In this document: piece after piece, positions 1 through 6,927 of the stretch | Numbering within the stretch: the first letter of the stretch is position 1 | How the letters are laid out: each line of letters starts with the position of its first letter | DNA from: JBGTCY01 sp041748615 | GTDB taxonomy: Bacteria; Bacteroidota; Bacteroidia; Chitinophagales; CAIOSU01 | Assembly: GCA_041748615.1 (NCBI GenBank) | Contig: JBGTCY010000326.1 | Location: 1-10,245 of the forward strand | Direction of reading: 5' to 3' | DNA length: 10,245 nucleotides | The notes under the pieces: generated by a model | The model's database searches: none | Told to the model about the DNA's origin: nothing | Seen by the model: the letters and a program-made list of their open reading frames with translations, nothing else | Made by a program: the position numbers and the translations under genes

Positions 1-929
1 CCTTCGCAGATTTCAACTTCAACAGTAGAGAAAGAAAGTGGTAATACGGTCAATTCAGTAGTTACCGTGCTGTCGCAGCCATTGGAACCGGTTAACACAT
101 CGGTGTAAGAACCGCTTTCCGTTTGTTCCGCTCCACCCGCAAAGTAGCTTTCGCCTTCGCAGATTTCAACTTCAACGGTGCTGAAAGAAAGTGGCAACAC
201 TGTGAGGTTAGTTGTAACAATACTGTCACATCCGGTATTGGAAGTGAGCGTATCAAAATAAGTTCCTGATTCAGTTTGGAAAGCGCCACCCGCAAAATGC
301 GCATCGCCATCGCAAATTTCAATATCCACAGTCGTGGTGAGTACAATGAGTACCGTGAGGTTGGTCGTGACGATGCTGTCGCATCCATCCGCAGTGGTTA
401 ATGTATCAAAGAAAGTTCCGTTTTCAGTCTGTAATGCGCCACCGGCAAAATAGGAATCGCCTTCACAGATTTCCGCATCCACAGTAGAAGTCAGAACACT
501 CAATACCGTGAGATTGGTCGTAACAATACTATCACAGCCAATAGTGGAAGTAAACGTGTCAAGATAAACTCCGGTAGTTGTCTGTTCAGCGCCACCGGCA
601 AAATAGGAGTCGCCTTCACAGATTTCTGCATCTACGGAAGTAGTCAAAACTTCCAGAACGGTAAGATTTGTAATGATAATACTGTCGCAACCATCGGCAG
701 TGGTCAAAGTATCGAAGTAAGTACCGCTTTCAGTCTGGAAAGTGCCACCGGCAAAATATCCGTCACCTTCACAAATTTCAGGGTTTAGGGTAGTAACCGG
801 AGCAGGATTCACAATCAGTTCAGTAATGATTACACTATCGCAACCATTGGTGGCAATCAAAGTATCAAAGTAGAAACCGGCTTCCGTTTGCTGAGCGCCA
901 CCGGCAAAATAACTTCCGCCTTCGCAAAT
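1..929 (-). repeat. Tandem 153-bp (51-residue) coding repeats, six complete plus start of a seventh
   Basis: Repeat starts on the minus strand are at 929, 776, 623, 470, 317, 164 and 11, exactly 153 bp apart with no indels. Each unit begins I-C-[ED]-G, continues with [SAG][YH]FAGG and ends GCDS[IVT] followed by a T-T-x-L-T-V-like strand. Each carries two cysteines about 28 residues apart, probably a disulfide. Similar ICEG...GCDS repeats occur in secreted Bacteroidota proteins and probably form small beta-sandwich stalk modules. The copies nearest position 1 share long nearly identical stretches, such as the bases encoding PLSFSTVEVEICEG, which suggests recent duplication. The array probably continues beyond the window. 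Confidence 0.93.
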
Positions 930-3269
930 GGAAGCAATAACTGAAGTTTCAAACGAACTTCTCAATAACACGTTTTGCGATGTTGAGGCTTCACATCCAT
1001 TAGCAGAAACAGTAAGAGCTACATTGAAACTACCCGGTCCTGCATAACTGAAACCCATAACATTTTCGGAAGTGGCGGTTTGTCCATTCCCTAAATCCCA
1101 CAGGAAGGAAGGAATTCCGGTGTAGGTGCTGGTATTTTGGAAGTTAAAACTGTTTTCAGACTCGCATTGCGGTGAATTCACACTGAAATCAGCAATAATG
1201 GGCGGAAACACTTCAACTGTATAATCCAATGTCGCTGACTGTGACCTGCATGCATCAGAAACTGTCACACTGTAATTGGTCGTAACAACCGGTGATACGT
1301 TGATAAATGGAACCGTTTCGCCAGTATTCCATTCAATAATATATGGTTGAGAAAGGCTACCCGATGCGCTGAGCGTTACTACTCCGGACTGTCCCTGGCA
1401 AAGCGGAAGCGGACCTGCAATACTGGTAACTAAAGCGTTATTATCAAGAATAAAAAGTGTATCCGACTTTGAAAGATTGCAGGCGCAGCCATCAAAATAA
1501 GAAATTATCACTGTCTCAATTCCTTCCGTGATGCCATCCAAAGCAGCATTGATTGGCAGGAAAAATGAGGACTGACCGGCAGGAATTGTAATCGTGGAAG
1601 GGATATTTTGATAATCTACTCCCGGTGTTGCGGTTCCGGAAATATTGATATTAATGACGATGTCAGTTGAAAGGTCGCTGCTTTGCCTTGTGAAAGTAAA
1701 CCCTCCGTCATCACAGCCTTCTAAGAGATTTTTGGAATTGGTGCTGCTGACATTGGCGGTAATCCCGACACTTTCACCCGCAGAAAAACTTTCAGCCTGA
1801 AGGAACACTCCTGAATCATACAGCCTGTCTAACACGTCTGCTATCACGATTTTAATGCGGTATGTATCACAGGGGTTGACGACCATCGTGGCAGTCAACG
1901 GAACTGTGTAGCCGTCATACTGAGTAACCGCTCCATTGGTATTATCGTTATAAAGGCTTGAATAAGCAAGACTTGTACAACCGAATATCGTTCCAAATGC
2001 TCCTGCCACACCCGGATTTACGGTGTTGATAGCTACAGGCAAGGTAGTGCCCGGAATCCGGGCGATATTCGTGTTAGGAGCATAACCGGGACCGGTCACT
2101 AAAAATGCGAAGGCATCATTAAAATCAGAACACACATATTCAGGATATTCTTCAGAAGCGAAAATGTAACTGAAAGTAACGGTGTCTCTGAAGGAAACGA
2201 AATCAAAAGAAATGGAAGCCGCATCTAAGGTTGGGAACGCACCCGTTGCCGCTTCAAGATGAGCATCACCGGGAAACCCGTTGTCAACTCCGGCATCCGG
2301 AGCGTTATTAGGACCCGGAGCGATATTCGTATTGCCGGTTGTCAATAAAACTCCTTCCGTGATACCGATGCCTGAGCCGTTTGAAAAGTATCCGATAGCG
2401 CCTGATGCTCCAACATAATTGATATTAAAAGCTTCCACGCAAGAGCCTAACAACACGTTTCTGACTAATTGCTCAGGCGTGAACAATGTATTATTTGTGA
2501 TGAGCGGGGAAGTACCGCCCCCCCCGTTGCATCCGGTTCCTATTCCTAACACCGATTCCTCAAACGCGAATTGTCCTCCCGAACCAACTAAATTGCCGTT
2601 TAAAAACACACTGTAACTGCCTTGTCCGTAATCGCAACAGATGCCGTCACCGAATGAATCAAAAATGGTAAAATCATAACATCCATTACTGTTTACGCAG
2701 ATATTCCAGGTATATAATAATCCTGGAGTTCCGCCTGATAAATTATCGGATGCCACTGTAGCGCCTGTATTTCTGTTCACTAATTGCCAGGATGTTTCAC
2801 CGGGAAAATTATCCGCTACAATTTGCAGCGTAAAAGTAGCATCCGGGCAAGCGCCAGAACAACCGCCAATATTCGAGACGGTTTCTTGTGTAGTGAAACT
2901 GCCACCGGTTGCAACTAAACTTCCGTTGAACAGGATATTGTAATATCCGAAACCTTCGGAACAACAAATGCCGTCACCGAAACTGTCATAAATGATAAAA
3001 TCGTAACATCCGGTGGAGGTAACACAGACATTCCAGCTATATAATGTATTTGGAGCGCCTGAAGTCAATAAGTTATCAGATGCGATGATAATGCCTGATG
3101 ATTTATCAATCAGTTCCCAACGCGTTTCGTTTGGATAGTCATCGGTAAATATTTCAATCGTGATGGTGGCGTCCGGGCAGGTTTGCGCTGAAACGACTAC
3201 GGGGAAGCAGAATGCGGCTGCGCAAAGCAATGCAATTGCGTACAGTCTGTTGAGAGGGAAACGGCTCAT
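1..3269 (-). CDS. Giant secreted/surface multidomain protein, C-terminus outside window
   Basis: An uninterrupted reading frame of 1089 codons runs from ATG at 3269 past position 1, so the C-terminus is missing. Residues 1-28 form a signal peptide (cleavage after VVVSA, before QTC). Two ~110-residue domains follow, starting at C31 and C141, each with a DSFGDGICC motif (D95, D204). A choice-of-anchor L domain spans about 255-495, with its hallmark FASEEYPEY at 370-378 followed by CSDFNDAF. A Calx-beta-like module covers about 500-611, an Ig-like module about 612-690 and a PKD-like module about 692-772 (WDLGNG). From residue 781 there are 51-residue repeats. This architecture is typical of Bacteroidota proteins exported by type IX secretion as adhesins or gliding-associated proteins; the sorting domain would be off-window, so that route is inferred. 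The start lies 4 bases after the upstream stop codon, implying co-transcription. The biological ligand is unknown. Confidence 0.92.
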   Translation of the reverse strand, partial: MSRFPLNRLYAIALLCAAAFCFPVVVSAQTCPDATITIEIFTDDYPNETRWELIDKSSGIIIASDNLLTSGAPNTLYSWNVCVTSTGCYDFIIYDSFGDGICCSEGFGYYNILFNGSLVATGGSFTTQETVSNIGGCSGACPDATFTLQIVADNFPGETSWQLVNRNTGATVASDNLSGGTPGLLYTWNICVNSNGCYDFTIFDSFGDGICCDYGQGSYSVFLNGNLVGSGGQFAFEESVLGIGTGCNGGGGTSPLITNNTLFTPEQLVRNVLLGSCVEAFNINYVGASGAIGYFSNGSGIGITEGVLLTTGNTNIAPGPNNAPDAGVDNGFPGDAHLEAATGAFPTLDAASISFDFVSFRDTVTFSYIFASEEYPEYVCSDFNDAFAFLVTGPGYAPNTNIARIPGTTLPVAINTVNPGVAGAFGTIFGCTSLAYSSLYNDNTNGAVTQYDGYTVPLTATMVVNPCDTYRIKIVIADVLDRLYDSGVFLQAESFSAGESVGITANVSSTNSKNLLEGCDDGGFTFTRQSSDLSTDIVININISGTATPGVDYQNIPSTITIPAGQSSFFLPINAALDGITEGIETVIISYFDGCACNLSKSDTLFILDNNALVTSIAGPLPLCQGQSGVVTLSASGSLSQPYIIEWNTGETVPFINVSPVVTTNYSVTVSDACRSQSATLDYTVEVFPPIIADFSVNSPQCESENSFNFQNTSTYTGIPSFLWDLGNGQTATSENVMGFSYAGPGSFNVALTVSANGCEASTSQNVLLRSSFETSVIASICEGGSYFAGGAQQTEAGFYFDTLIATNGCDSVIITELIVNPAPVTTLNPEICEGDGYFAGGTFQTESGTYFDTLTTADGCDSIIITNLTVLEVLTTSVDAEICEGDSYFAGGAEQTTTGVYLDTFTSTIGCDSIVTTNLTVLSVLTSTVDAEICEGDSYFAGGALQTENGTFFDTLTTADGCDSIVTTNLTVLIVLTTTVDIEICDGDAHFAGGAFQTESGTYFDTLTSNTGCDSIVTTNLTVLPLSFSTVEVEICEGESYFAGGAEQTESGSYTDVLTGSNGCDSTVTTELTVLPLSFSTVEVEICE
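2518..2525 (-). repeat. G8 homopolymer inside the giant gene
   Basis: Eight consecutive C on the plus strand read as G8 in the coding strand and encode part of a Gly-Gly-Gly-Gly linker (residues 249-252). The linker joins the second GDGICC-type domain to the choice-of-anchor L domain. With eight bases the frame is open on both sides. Tracts like this can slip during replication and are also prone to base-calling errors. Confidence 0.85.
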
Positions 3270-3273
3270 GTGT

Positions 3274-3633
3274 TTATTTGGTTTTTACCGGGTTTGTAGT
3301 AGTGATGATTCTTCCTGAAGGATGTAAAATATATTGAAACTGTTGATTGGGGTTGATGTCCGCGGAGTTCACCAATTTCATATCCACCGGCAAGCCCATG
3401 TCCTGCAATTCATTGGCGGAAAGCAATTCCACTTCCACGCCAGTTGAAAACCGCATGGTGATGCGATGTTCTAAATGACGAAAGCGGTCCAGGTTATTGT
3501 TTTCAAAGGCAAGCTCATAAGCTGAAATATCTGTCAGTGTGCCGGTATTGAGGAAATGGTAGTCTTTCGGAGTGGTTTGGGCGATTAATCCCAAACAATA
3601 AAAAAGTGGCAACAGCCACAGCAGCTTTTTCAT
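3274..3633 (-). CDS. Small exported protein of unknown function
   Basis: This is a 119-residue protein I do not recognise. Residues 1-18 are a signal peptide (MKK, a leucine-rich core, cleavage after LIA before QTT). There is no lipobox at the cleavage point: C13 sits inside the hydrophobic core. The mature ~100 residues are soluble, with no further membrane segment and no cysteine. They contain an acidic/basic middle part (FENNNLDRFRHLEHR), an IT.RFSTG.EVELLSA stretch that looks like beta strands, and a final YILHPSGRIITTT strand pair. Its stop codon is 4 bases before the start of the giant surface protein, so the two are almost certainly one transcript and perhaps translationally coupled. 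That makes a periplasmic or outer-membrane accessory role plausible but unproven. The ATG at 3633 is chosen because it places the signal peptide at the N-terminus. Confidence 0.85.
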   Translation of the reverse strand: MKKLLWLLPLFYCLGLIAQTTPKDYHFLNTGTLTDISAYELAFENNNLDRFRHLEHRITMRFSTGVEVELLSANELQDMGLPVDMKLVNSADINPNQQFQYILHPSGRIITTTNPVKTK

Positions 3634-3659
3634 AGAGAGTTGGTTTGAGTGAGTTGTTT

Positions 3660-3688
3660 TTATTAAATCAGAAAAAAAATCCTGTCAA
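3660..3688 (-). promoter_or_regulatory. Candidate promoter of the small exported protein / giant surface protein unit
   Basis: On the minus strand TTGACA (3688-3683) is followed after 17 bases by TAATAA (3665-3660), 27 bases before the ATG at 3633. The upstream hexamer matches the general sigma-70 consensus. The downstream hexamer matches it poorly and is not the Bacteroidota TAnnTTTG box. The call therefore rests mainly on position and spacing. Confidence 0.35.
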
Positions 3689-3818
3689 ATCCACTTCGGA
3701 GAGGATAAAATTTCAGGATTGAAAGGTAAAACATTACAATGGCAGATGCAAGAAATTCATGGAAATGAAAATCAGGGAAATCGGGATTTTCCACAATGAC
3801 AGTTAAGTGTTGACAACC

Positions 3819-4178
3819 TTATTCAGAAGGTTCTGACCATCTGTCGAATAATTCGTTGATGAAACTGTTTTCTTCTTTTGTGATGGTATGGTCGGCTTTA
3901 ATTAAATCCATGGCAAACTGAATCAGTTCATTCCGCTCTTCGGGAGTTGAATTCCGGTAAAAATCATCCATACATTTCTGAAAATGAATCATATAATAAT
4001 CGGGTGTCAGAGCGCTTAATATTTCCATCTCTTTATCAAGGTCGGCAAAAATTGGAAATTTCTTTTTGAGCCATTCACTGATGACCATATCTTCTTCCAC
4101 AATGAATTTTCCGTCAACGGCTGATAAAATCATTAATAGATGATAGCCGGCAATCGCTTTTGATTTTGTCTGTTCCAT
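3819..4178 (-). CDS. TerB-like domain protein
   Basis: A 119-residue, mostly helical, acidic cytoplasmic protein with no signal peptide or membrane segment. It carries the two half-motifs typical of the TerB fold: AVDGKFIVEED (20-30) near the start and KADHTITKEE (94-103) near the end. In each, an aspartate is followed a few residues later by a hydrophobic position and two acidic residues. In family members these acidic loops are thought to bind metal ions. Between them lies a helical stretch with KCMDDFYRNSTPEER. Small stand-alone TerB-like proteins are common in bacteria and most have no known role. There are no other ter genes here, so tellurite resistance should not be assumed. It lies between the EVE gene and the exported-protein unit on the same strand, but 119- and 185-base gaps suggest separate transcription. 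Confidence 0.8.
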   Translation of the reverse strand: MEQTKSKAIAGYHLLMILSAVDGKFIVEEDMVISEWLKKKFPIFADLDKEMEILSALTPDYYMIHFQKCMDDFYRNSTPEERNELIQFAMDLIKADHTITKEENSFINELFDRWSEPSE

Positions 4179-4183
4179 GTTTT

Positions 4184-4213
4184 CAATTTTAGTACATAAA
4201 ATCGAAAAGTCAA
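4184..4213 (-). promoter_or_regulatory. Candidate Bacteroidota promoter of the TerB-like gene
   Basis: On the minus strand TTG (4213-4211) is followed by 19 bases and then TAAAATTG (4191-4184), one mismatch from TAnnTTTG. The box ends only 5 bases before the ATG at 4178, so the transcript would have an extremely short leader. The spacing supports the call; the short leader weakens it. Confidence 0.45.
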
Positions 4214-4297
4214 TTCATTTTCTTGAACTTCATTTCAGAACAGTTCTAAAAATCGAATTTTTATTTGCGGGCAGTTGATGATTTGCAGGTCAGCGCC

Positions 4298-4705
4298 TTA
4301 TTTTCCCATATTAACAATCATGTCGAATTCTTCTTTTGTTAAAGGCATCACTGAAAGCCTGGATTGGCGGATTAAGGCAATATCTTTCAGTTTCTTTTCA
4401 GTTTTTATCCGAGCAAGTGTGACGGGATTTTTCAATGGTTTCATTGCGGCAATTTCAACTGCCGACCAATCGCCTTCGCTTGCTGTTTTGTCCGGAAAAT
4501 GTTCTTTTACAACTTTTGAAATACCTACGACCGCTTTATCCGATTGACTGTGATAAAACAAAACATGGTCGCCTTTTTTCATTGCCCGCAAATGATTTCT
4601 GGCGGCAAAATTTCTAACACCTGTCCATGAGGTGTTTTTATCTTGTAATAAATTCTCCCATCCGTATTCTTCCGGGTCTGATTTAACAAGCCAGTAATTT
4701 ATCAT
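4298..4705 (-). CDS. EVE-domain protein (PUA-like fold)
   Basis: A 135-residue protein made up of a single EVE domain. Visible family hallmarks are NYWLVKSDPEEYGW (3-16), W27-x-GVRN-x-AARN-x-LR (27-40), KKGDHVLFYHS (43-53), VVGISKV (59-65), the middle FPDKTAS segment, and RQSRLSVMPLTKEEF near the C-terminus. EVE domains belong to the PUA superfamily and are thought to bind modified nucleobases in DNA or RNA. Human THYN1 and many single-domain bacterial proteins share this fold. The target here is unknown. ATG at 4705 is preferred over the in-frame ATG at 4750. The longer form would add 15 residues not seen in the family, and its start codon would lie inside the rpsA terminator hairpin. It follows rpsA on the same strand, so it depends on read-through or on a promoter I could not identify. 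Confidence 0.93.
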   Translation of the reverse strand: MINYWLVKSDPEEYGWENLLQDKNTSWTGVRNFAARNHLRAMKKGDHVLFYHSQSDKAVVGISKVVKEHFPDKTASEGDWSAVEIAAMKPLKNPVTLARIKTEKKLKDIALIRQSRLSVMPLTKEEFDMIVNMGK

Positions 4706-4717
4706 AGATTTTCGGTT

Positions 4718-4757
4718 AAAAAAAACATCCGGTAAATGTTGCCATTCCACCGGATGT
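4718..4757 (-). terminator. Intrinsic terminator of rpsA
   Basis: A perfect 9-bp stem is formed by ACCGGATGT (4757-4749 as template) and its complement at 4733-4725. The 15-base loop can form a further AATG/CATT pairing. On the minus strand the stem is followed by a run of at least seven T. It starts 35 bases after the rpsA stop codon and ends 12 bases before the EVE-gene ATG. Confidence 0.9.
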
Positions 4758-4791
4758 CTTGTGTTAAAAAGAAAAGATATTCAGTTGAAGA

Positions 4792-6798
4792 TTAAGCTTC
4801 CTGCGTTTCGGTTTCATCAGGGTTTGATTCTCCGGATTCATCGGCATCTTTGGTTTTCTTAGACGCTTTTTTCGCTTTGGGCTTTTCTTCTTGTTCTTCA
4901 ACTGCTTCTGGTGCCGGCTGTGAAGCAGCGGCATACTTCTTTTTCTCCTGTTTTTCGAGATTGTCTTTCAAATCAGCCAACTCCTGGATGTCACCCAGCG
5001 TTGTTTTCTCCGTTTTTTTATTCACTGATTTGGTCGCTTTCTCTACAGACCTTTTCTCTTCATCATTTGCCTGGTCGCCTTTCTTTTTCAGGTCATCAAG
5101 GTATTTGGTGTGAGACAGAATGATGCGTTTATCTTTTCTGTCAAACTCAATCACTTTGAAAGTCAGGGTTTCATCCAACTCAGCGGATTTGCCGTCATCT
5201 TTTTTCAAATGACGTTTCGGCACAAAACCTTCAAGTCCGTATTGGAGCAAAACGATAGCGCCACTTTCTTCTTTCTTGACGATGGGCGCTTCATGCATAG
5301 AACCGACCGGGAAAATGTTTTCAAAAGTATCCCATGGGTCTTCTTCCAAATGTTTGTGACCGAGTGTCATTTTTCTTTCCGTCAAATCAACACCCATCAC
5401 AACCACATCCAATTCCTGTCCGTTTTTAACATAGTCGGAAGGATGATTGAAGCGTTTTGTCCAGGAAAGGTCGGAGATATGCACCATGCCGCCAATTCCG
5501 TCTTCTAATTCAACAAACACACCGTAAGGAGTGATATTCTGAACAATTCCTTTGTGGCGTGAGCCTTCGGGATATTTTTCGGAAATCTTTTCCCACGGGT
5601 CAGGCAACATGCGCTTGATGCTGAGCGACATTTTGCGCTCCTCGCGGTCAATCGTCATGATTACTGCTTCATAATTTTCTCCCAATTTGAAATATTCTTT
5701 GGAATTCACAGGCTGATTTGACCAGGAAACTTCTGAAACATGCACCAATCCTTCCACGCCCGGAGTGATTTCAATGAATGCGCCATAGTCTTCAATGTTC
5801 ACCACCTTGCCGGATACCTTCGTTCCGATTTCCAATTTCAAATCAAGTGTTTCCCACGGATGCGGTAATAATTGTTTCAAGCCAAGTGAGATTCTCTTTT
5901 TCTCATCATCAAAAGACAACACAACCACATTCAGTTTTTGATTCAGTTGCAGCGCTTCATTCGGATGATTCACTCTGCCCCATGAAATATCAGTGATATA
6001 CAACAGTCCGTCAACGCCACCCAAGTCAATAAATGCTCCGAAATCAGTGATGTTTTTCACGGTGCCTTCCAGCACTTGTCCTACATCCAATTTCGCGATA
6101 ATATCCTGACGCTGGCTCGCCAGGTCACTTTCAATCAATGCTTTGTGAGAAACCACCGCGTTTTTAATCGCTTCATTGATTTTCACCACTTTGAACTCCA
6201 TTCTTTTTCCGACATAAGAATCGTAGTCGGTAATCGGTTTCACGTCAATTTGAGAGCCGGGGAGGAATGTTTCCAGCCCGAACACATTCACAATCAAGCC
6301 GCCTTTGGTTTTGCTCACGATATGTCCGGTAACGATTACCGCATTATTATAAGCGTTAACGATATTTTCCCATGCACGCATCAGCTTTGCGTTTTTGCGT
6401 GAAAGTATCAGCGAGCCTCTGGAGTCTTCGGTCTCCACTACATAGACTTCTACTTCATCACCAACTTTCAAGTCTTCTAAATCTCTGAATTCAGAGCGGG
6501 GAATCAGTCCGTCAGATTTAAATCCGACATTCAGCACGACATCATTCGTGGTGATGCCCACCACAGTGCCATTGATAATTTCATTTTCAGTGACGGTTTG
6601 TAAAGTTGCTTCGTATTCTTTTTCGAGTGAGTCTTTCTGTTCGTCAGAGTAAACGGCTACATTGCGTTTACCGAGCGTCCAGTCGAAGTCATCATGATTG
6701 GGTTTTACTTTTTCCGCTACTGCAACGGAAGAAGTTTCTTCAGGGGAGGTGTTTTCACCACTGTCAACGGTGGGATTTTCCTGTTCTGCGTTTGTCAA
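4792..6798 (-). CDS. rpsA: 30S ribosomal protein S1
   Basis: A 668-residue protein with six S1 (OB-fold RNA-binding) repeats at roughly 72-133, 153-218, 239-307, 324-394, 411-481 and 498-565. Repeats 3-5 show the canonical G.V.NI.DYGAF.E.. and VH.S..SW patterns. S1 binds the small subunit through its first domains and holds and unfolds mRNA with the later ones; it matters especially in Bacteroidota, which use few Shine-Dalgarno sites. The N-terminal ~35 residues are acidic and disordered, followed by HDDFDW and KRNVAVYS. The tail (570-668) is Lys/Glu-rich and low-complexity. The start must be TTG at 6798 (or ATT just upstream): an in-frame TAA lies at 6819-6817 and the first in-frame ATG is codon 140. 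It has its own promoter and terminator. Confidence 0.97.
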   Translation of the reverse strand: MTNAEQENPTVDSGENTSPEETSSVAVAEKVKPNHDDFDWTLGKRNVAVYSDEQKDSLEKEYEATLQTVTENEIINGTVVGITTNDVVLNVGFKSDGLIPRSEFRDLEDLKVGDEVEVYVVETEDSRGSLILSRKNAKLMRAWENIVNAYNNAVIVTGHIVSKTKGGLIVNVFGLETFLPGSQIDVKPITDYDSYVGKRMEFKVVKINEAIKNAVVSHKALIESDLASQRQDIIAKLDVGQVLEGTVKNITDFGAFIDLGGVDGLLYITDISWGRVNHPNEALQLNQKLNVVVLSFDDEKKRISLGLKQLLPHPWETLDLKLEIGTKVSGKVVNIEDYGAFIEITPGVEGLVHVSEVSWSNQPVNSKEYFKLGENYEAVIMTIDREERKMSLSIKRMLPDPWEKISEKYPEGSRHKGIVQNITPYGVFVELEDGIGGMVHISDLSWTKRFNHPSDYVKNGQELDVVVMGVDLTERKMTLGHKHLEEDPWDTFENIFPVGSMHEAPIVKKEESGAIVLLQYGLEGFVPKRHLKKDDGKSAELDETLTFKVIEFDRKDKRIILSHTKYLDDLKKKGDQANDEEKRSVEKATKSVNKKTEKTTLGDIQELADLKDNLEKQEKKKYAAASQPAPEAVEEQEEKPKAKKASKKTKDADESGESNPDETETQEA

Positions 6799-6802
6799 AA
6801 TT

Positions 6803-6880
6803 TTAAATTGTTTTGGTTAAAAAATATGGTTCCGGTCGTCTATTTTCGTCATGAAAGCAAATATTAAAAATGCATACCAT
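6803..6880 (-). other. Possible 25-codon upstream ORF in the rpsA leader
   Basis: ATG at 6880 opens a 25-codon frame (MVCIFNICFH..., ending LTKTI) that stops with TAA at 6805-6803, four bases before the rpsA TTG and in a different frame. A second ATG at 6852 is in frame with rpsA but stops after 11 codons at 6817. If the promoter at 6897-6927 is used, both ATGs are transcribed. No protein similarity is recognised. Translation is unproven; placement next to a weak start codon is the only argument for a regulatory role. Confidence 0.3.
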
Positions 6881-6896
6881 TTTGAAAAAAGGTTAG

Positions 6897-6927
6897 CAAA
6901 GGTAACACTTTCATAAAAAAATTCAAA
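6897..6927 (-). promoter_or_regulatory. Bacteroidota-type promoter of rpsA
   Basis: On the minus strand TTTG (6927-6924) is followed by exactly 19 bases and TACCTTTG (6904-6897). This is a full match to the Bacteroidota primary-sigma consensus TTTG-N19-TAnnTTTG. Transcription would begin near 6890, giving a leader of about 90 bases before the rpsA start. Confidence 0.85.

Noticed and set aside
92..388. 98-codon minus-strand ORF within the repeat region
   Set aside because: It is out of frame with the continuous 1089-codon reading frame, whose domains and 51-residue repeats are clearly real.
1..929. CRISPR-like regular periodicity
   Set aside because: The 153-bp period is a multiple of three inside an open frame and the whole unit is conserved, so these are protein repeats, not repeats and spacers.
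3767..3791. GAAAATC / GATTTTC hairpin after the TerB-like gene
   Set aside because: The stem is short and AT-rich, and no T-run follows on the minus strand, so I do not call it a terminator.
3819..4178. Tellurite-resistance or stress island
   Set aside because: Only a single TerB-like domain is present; no TerC, TerD, TerZ or kinase partners are in the window.
5110..5508. 132-codon plus-strand ORF antisense to rpsA
   Set aside because: It lies wholly inside the S1 coding region, resembles no family, and similar antisense frames occur throughout the gene because of its codon composition.
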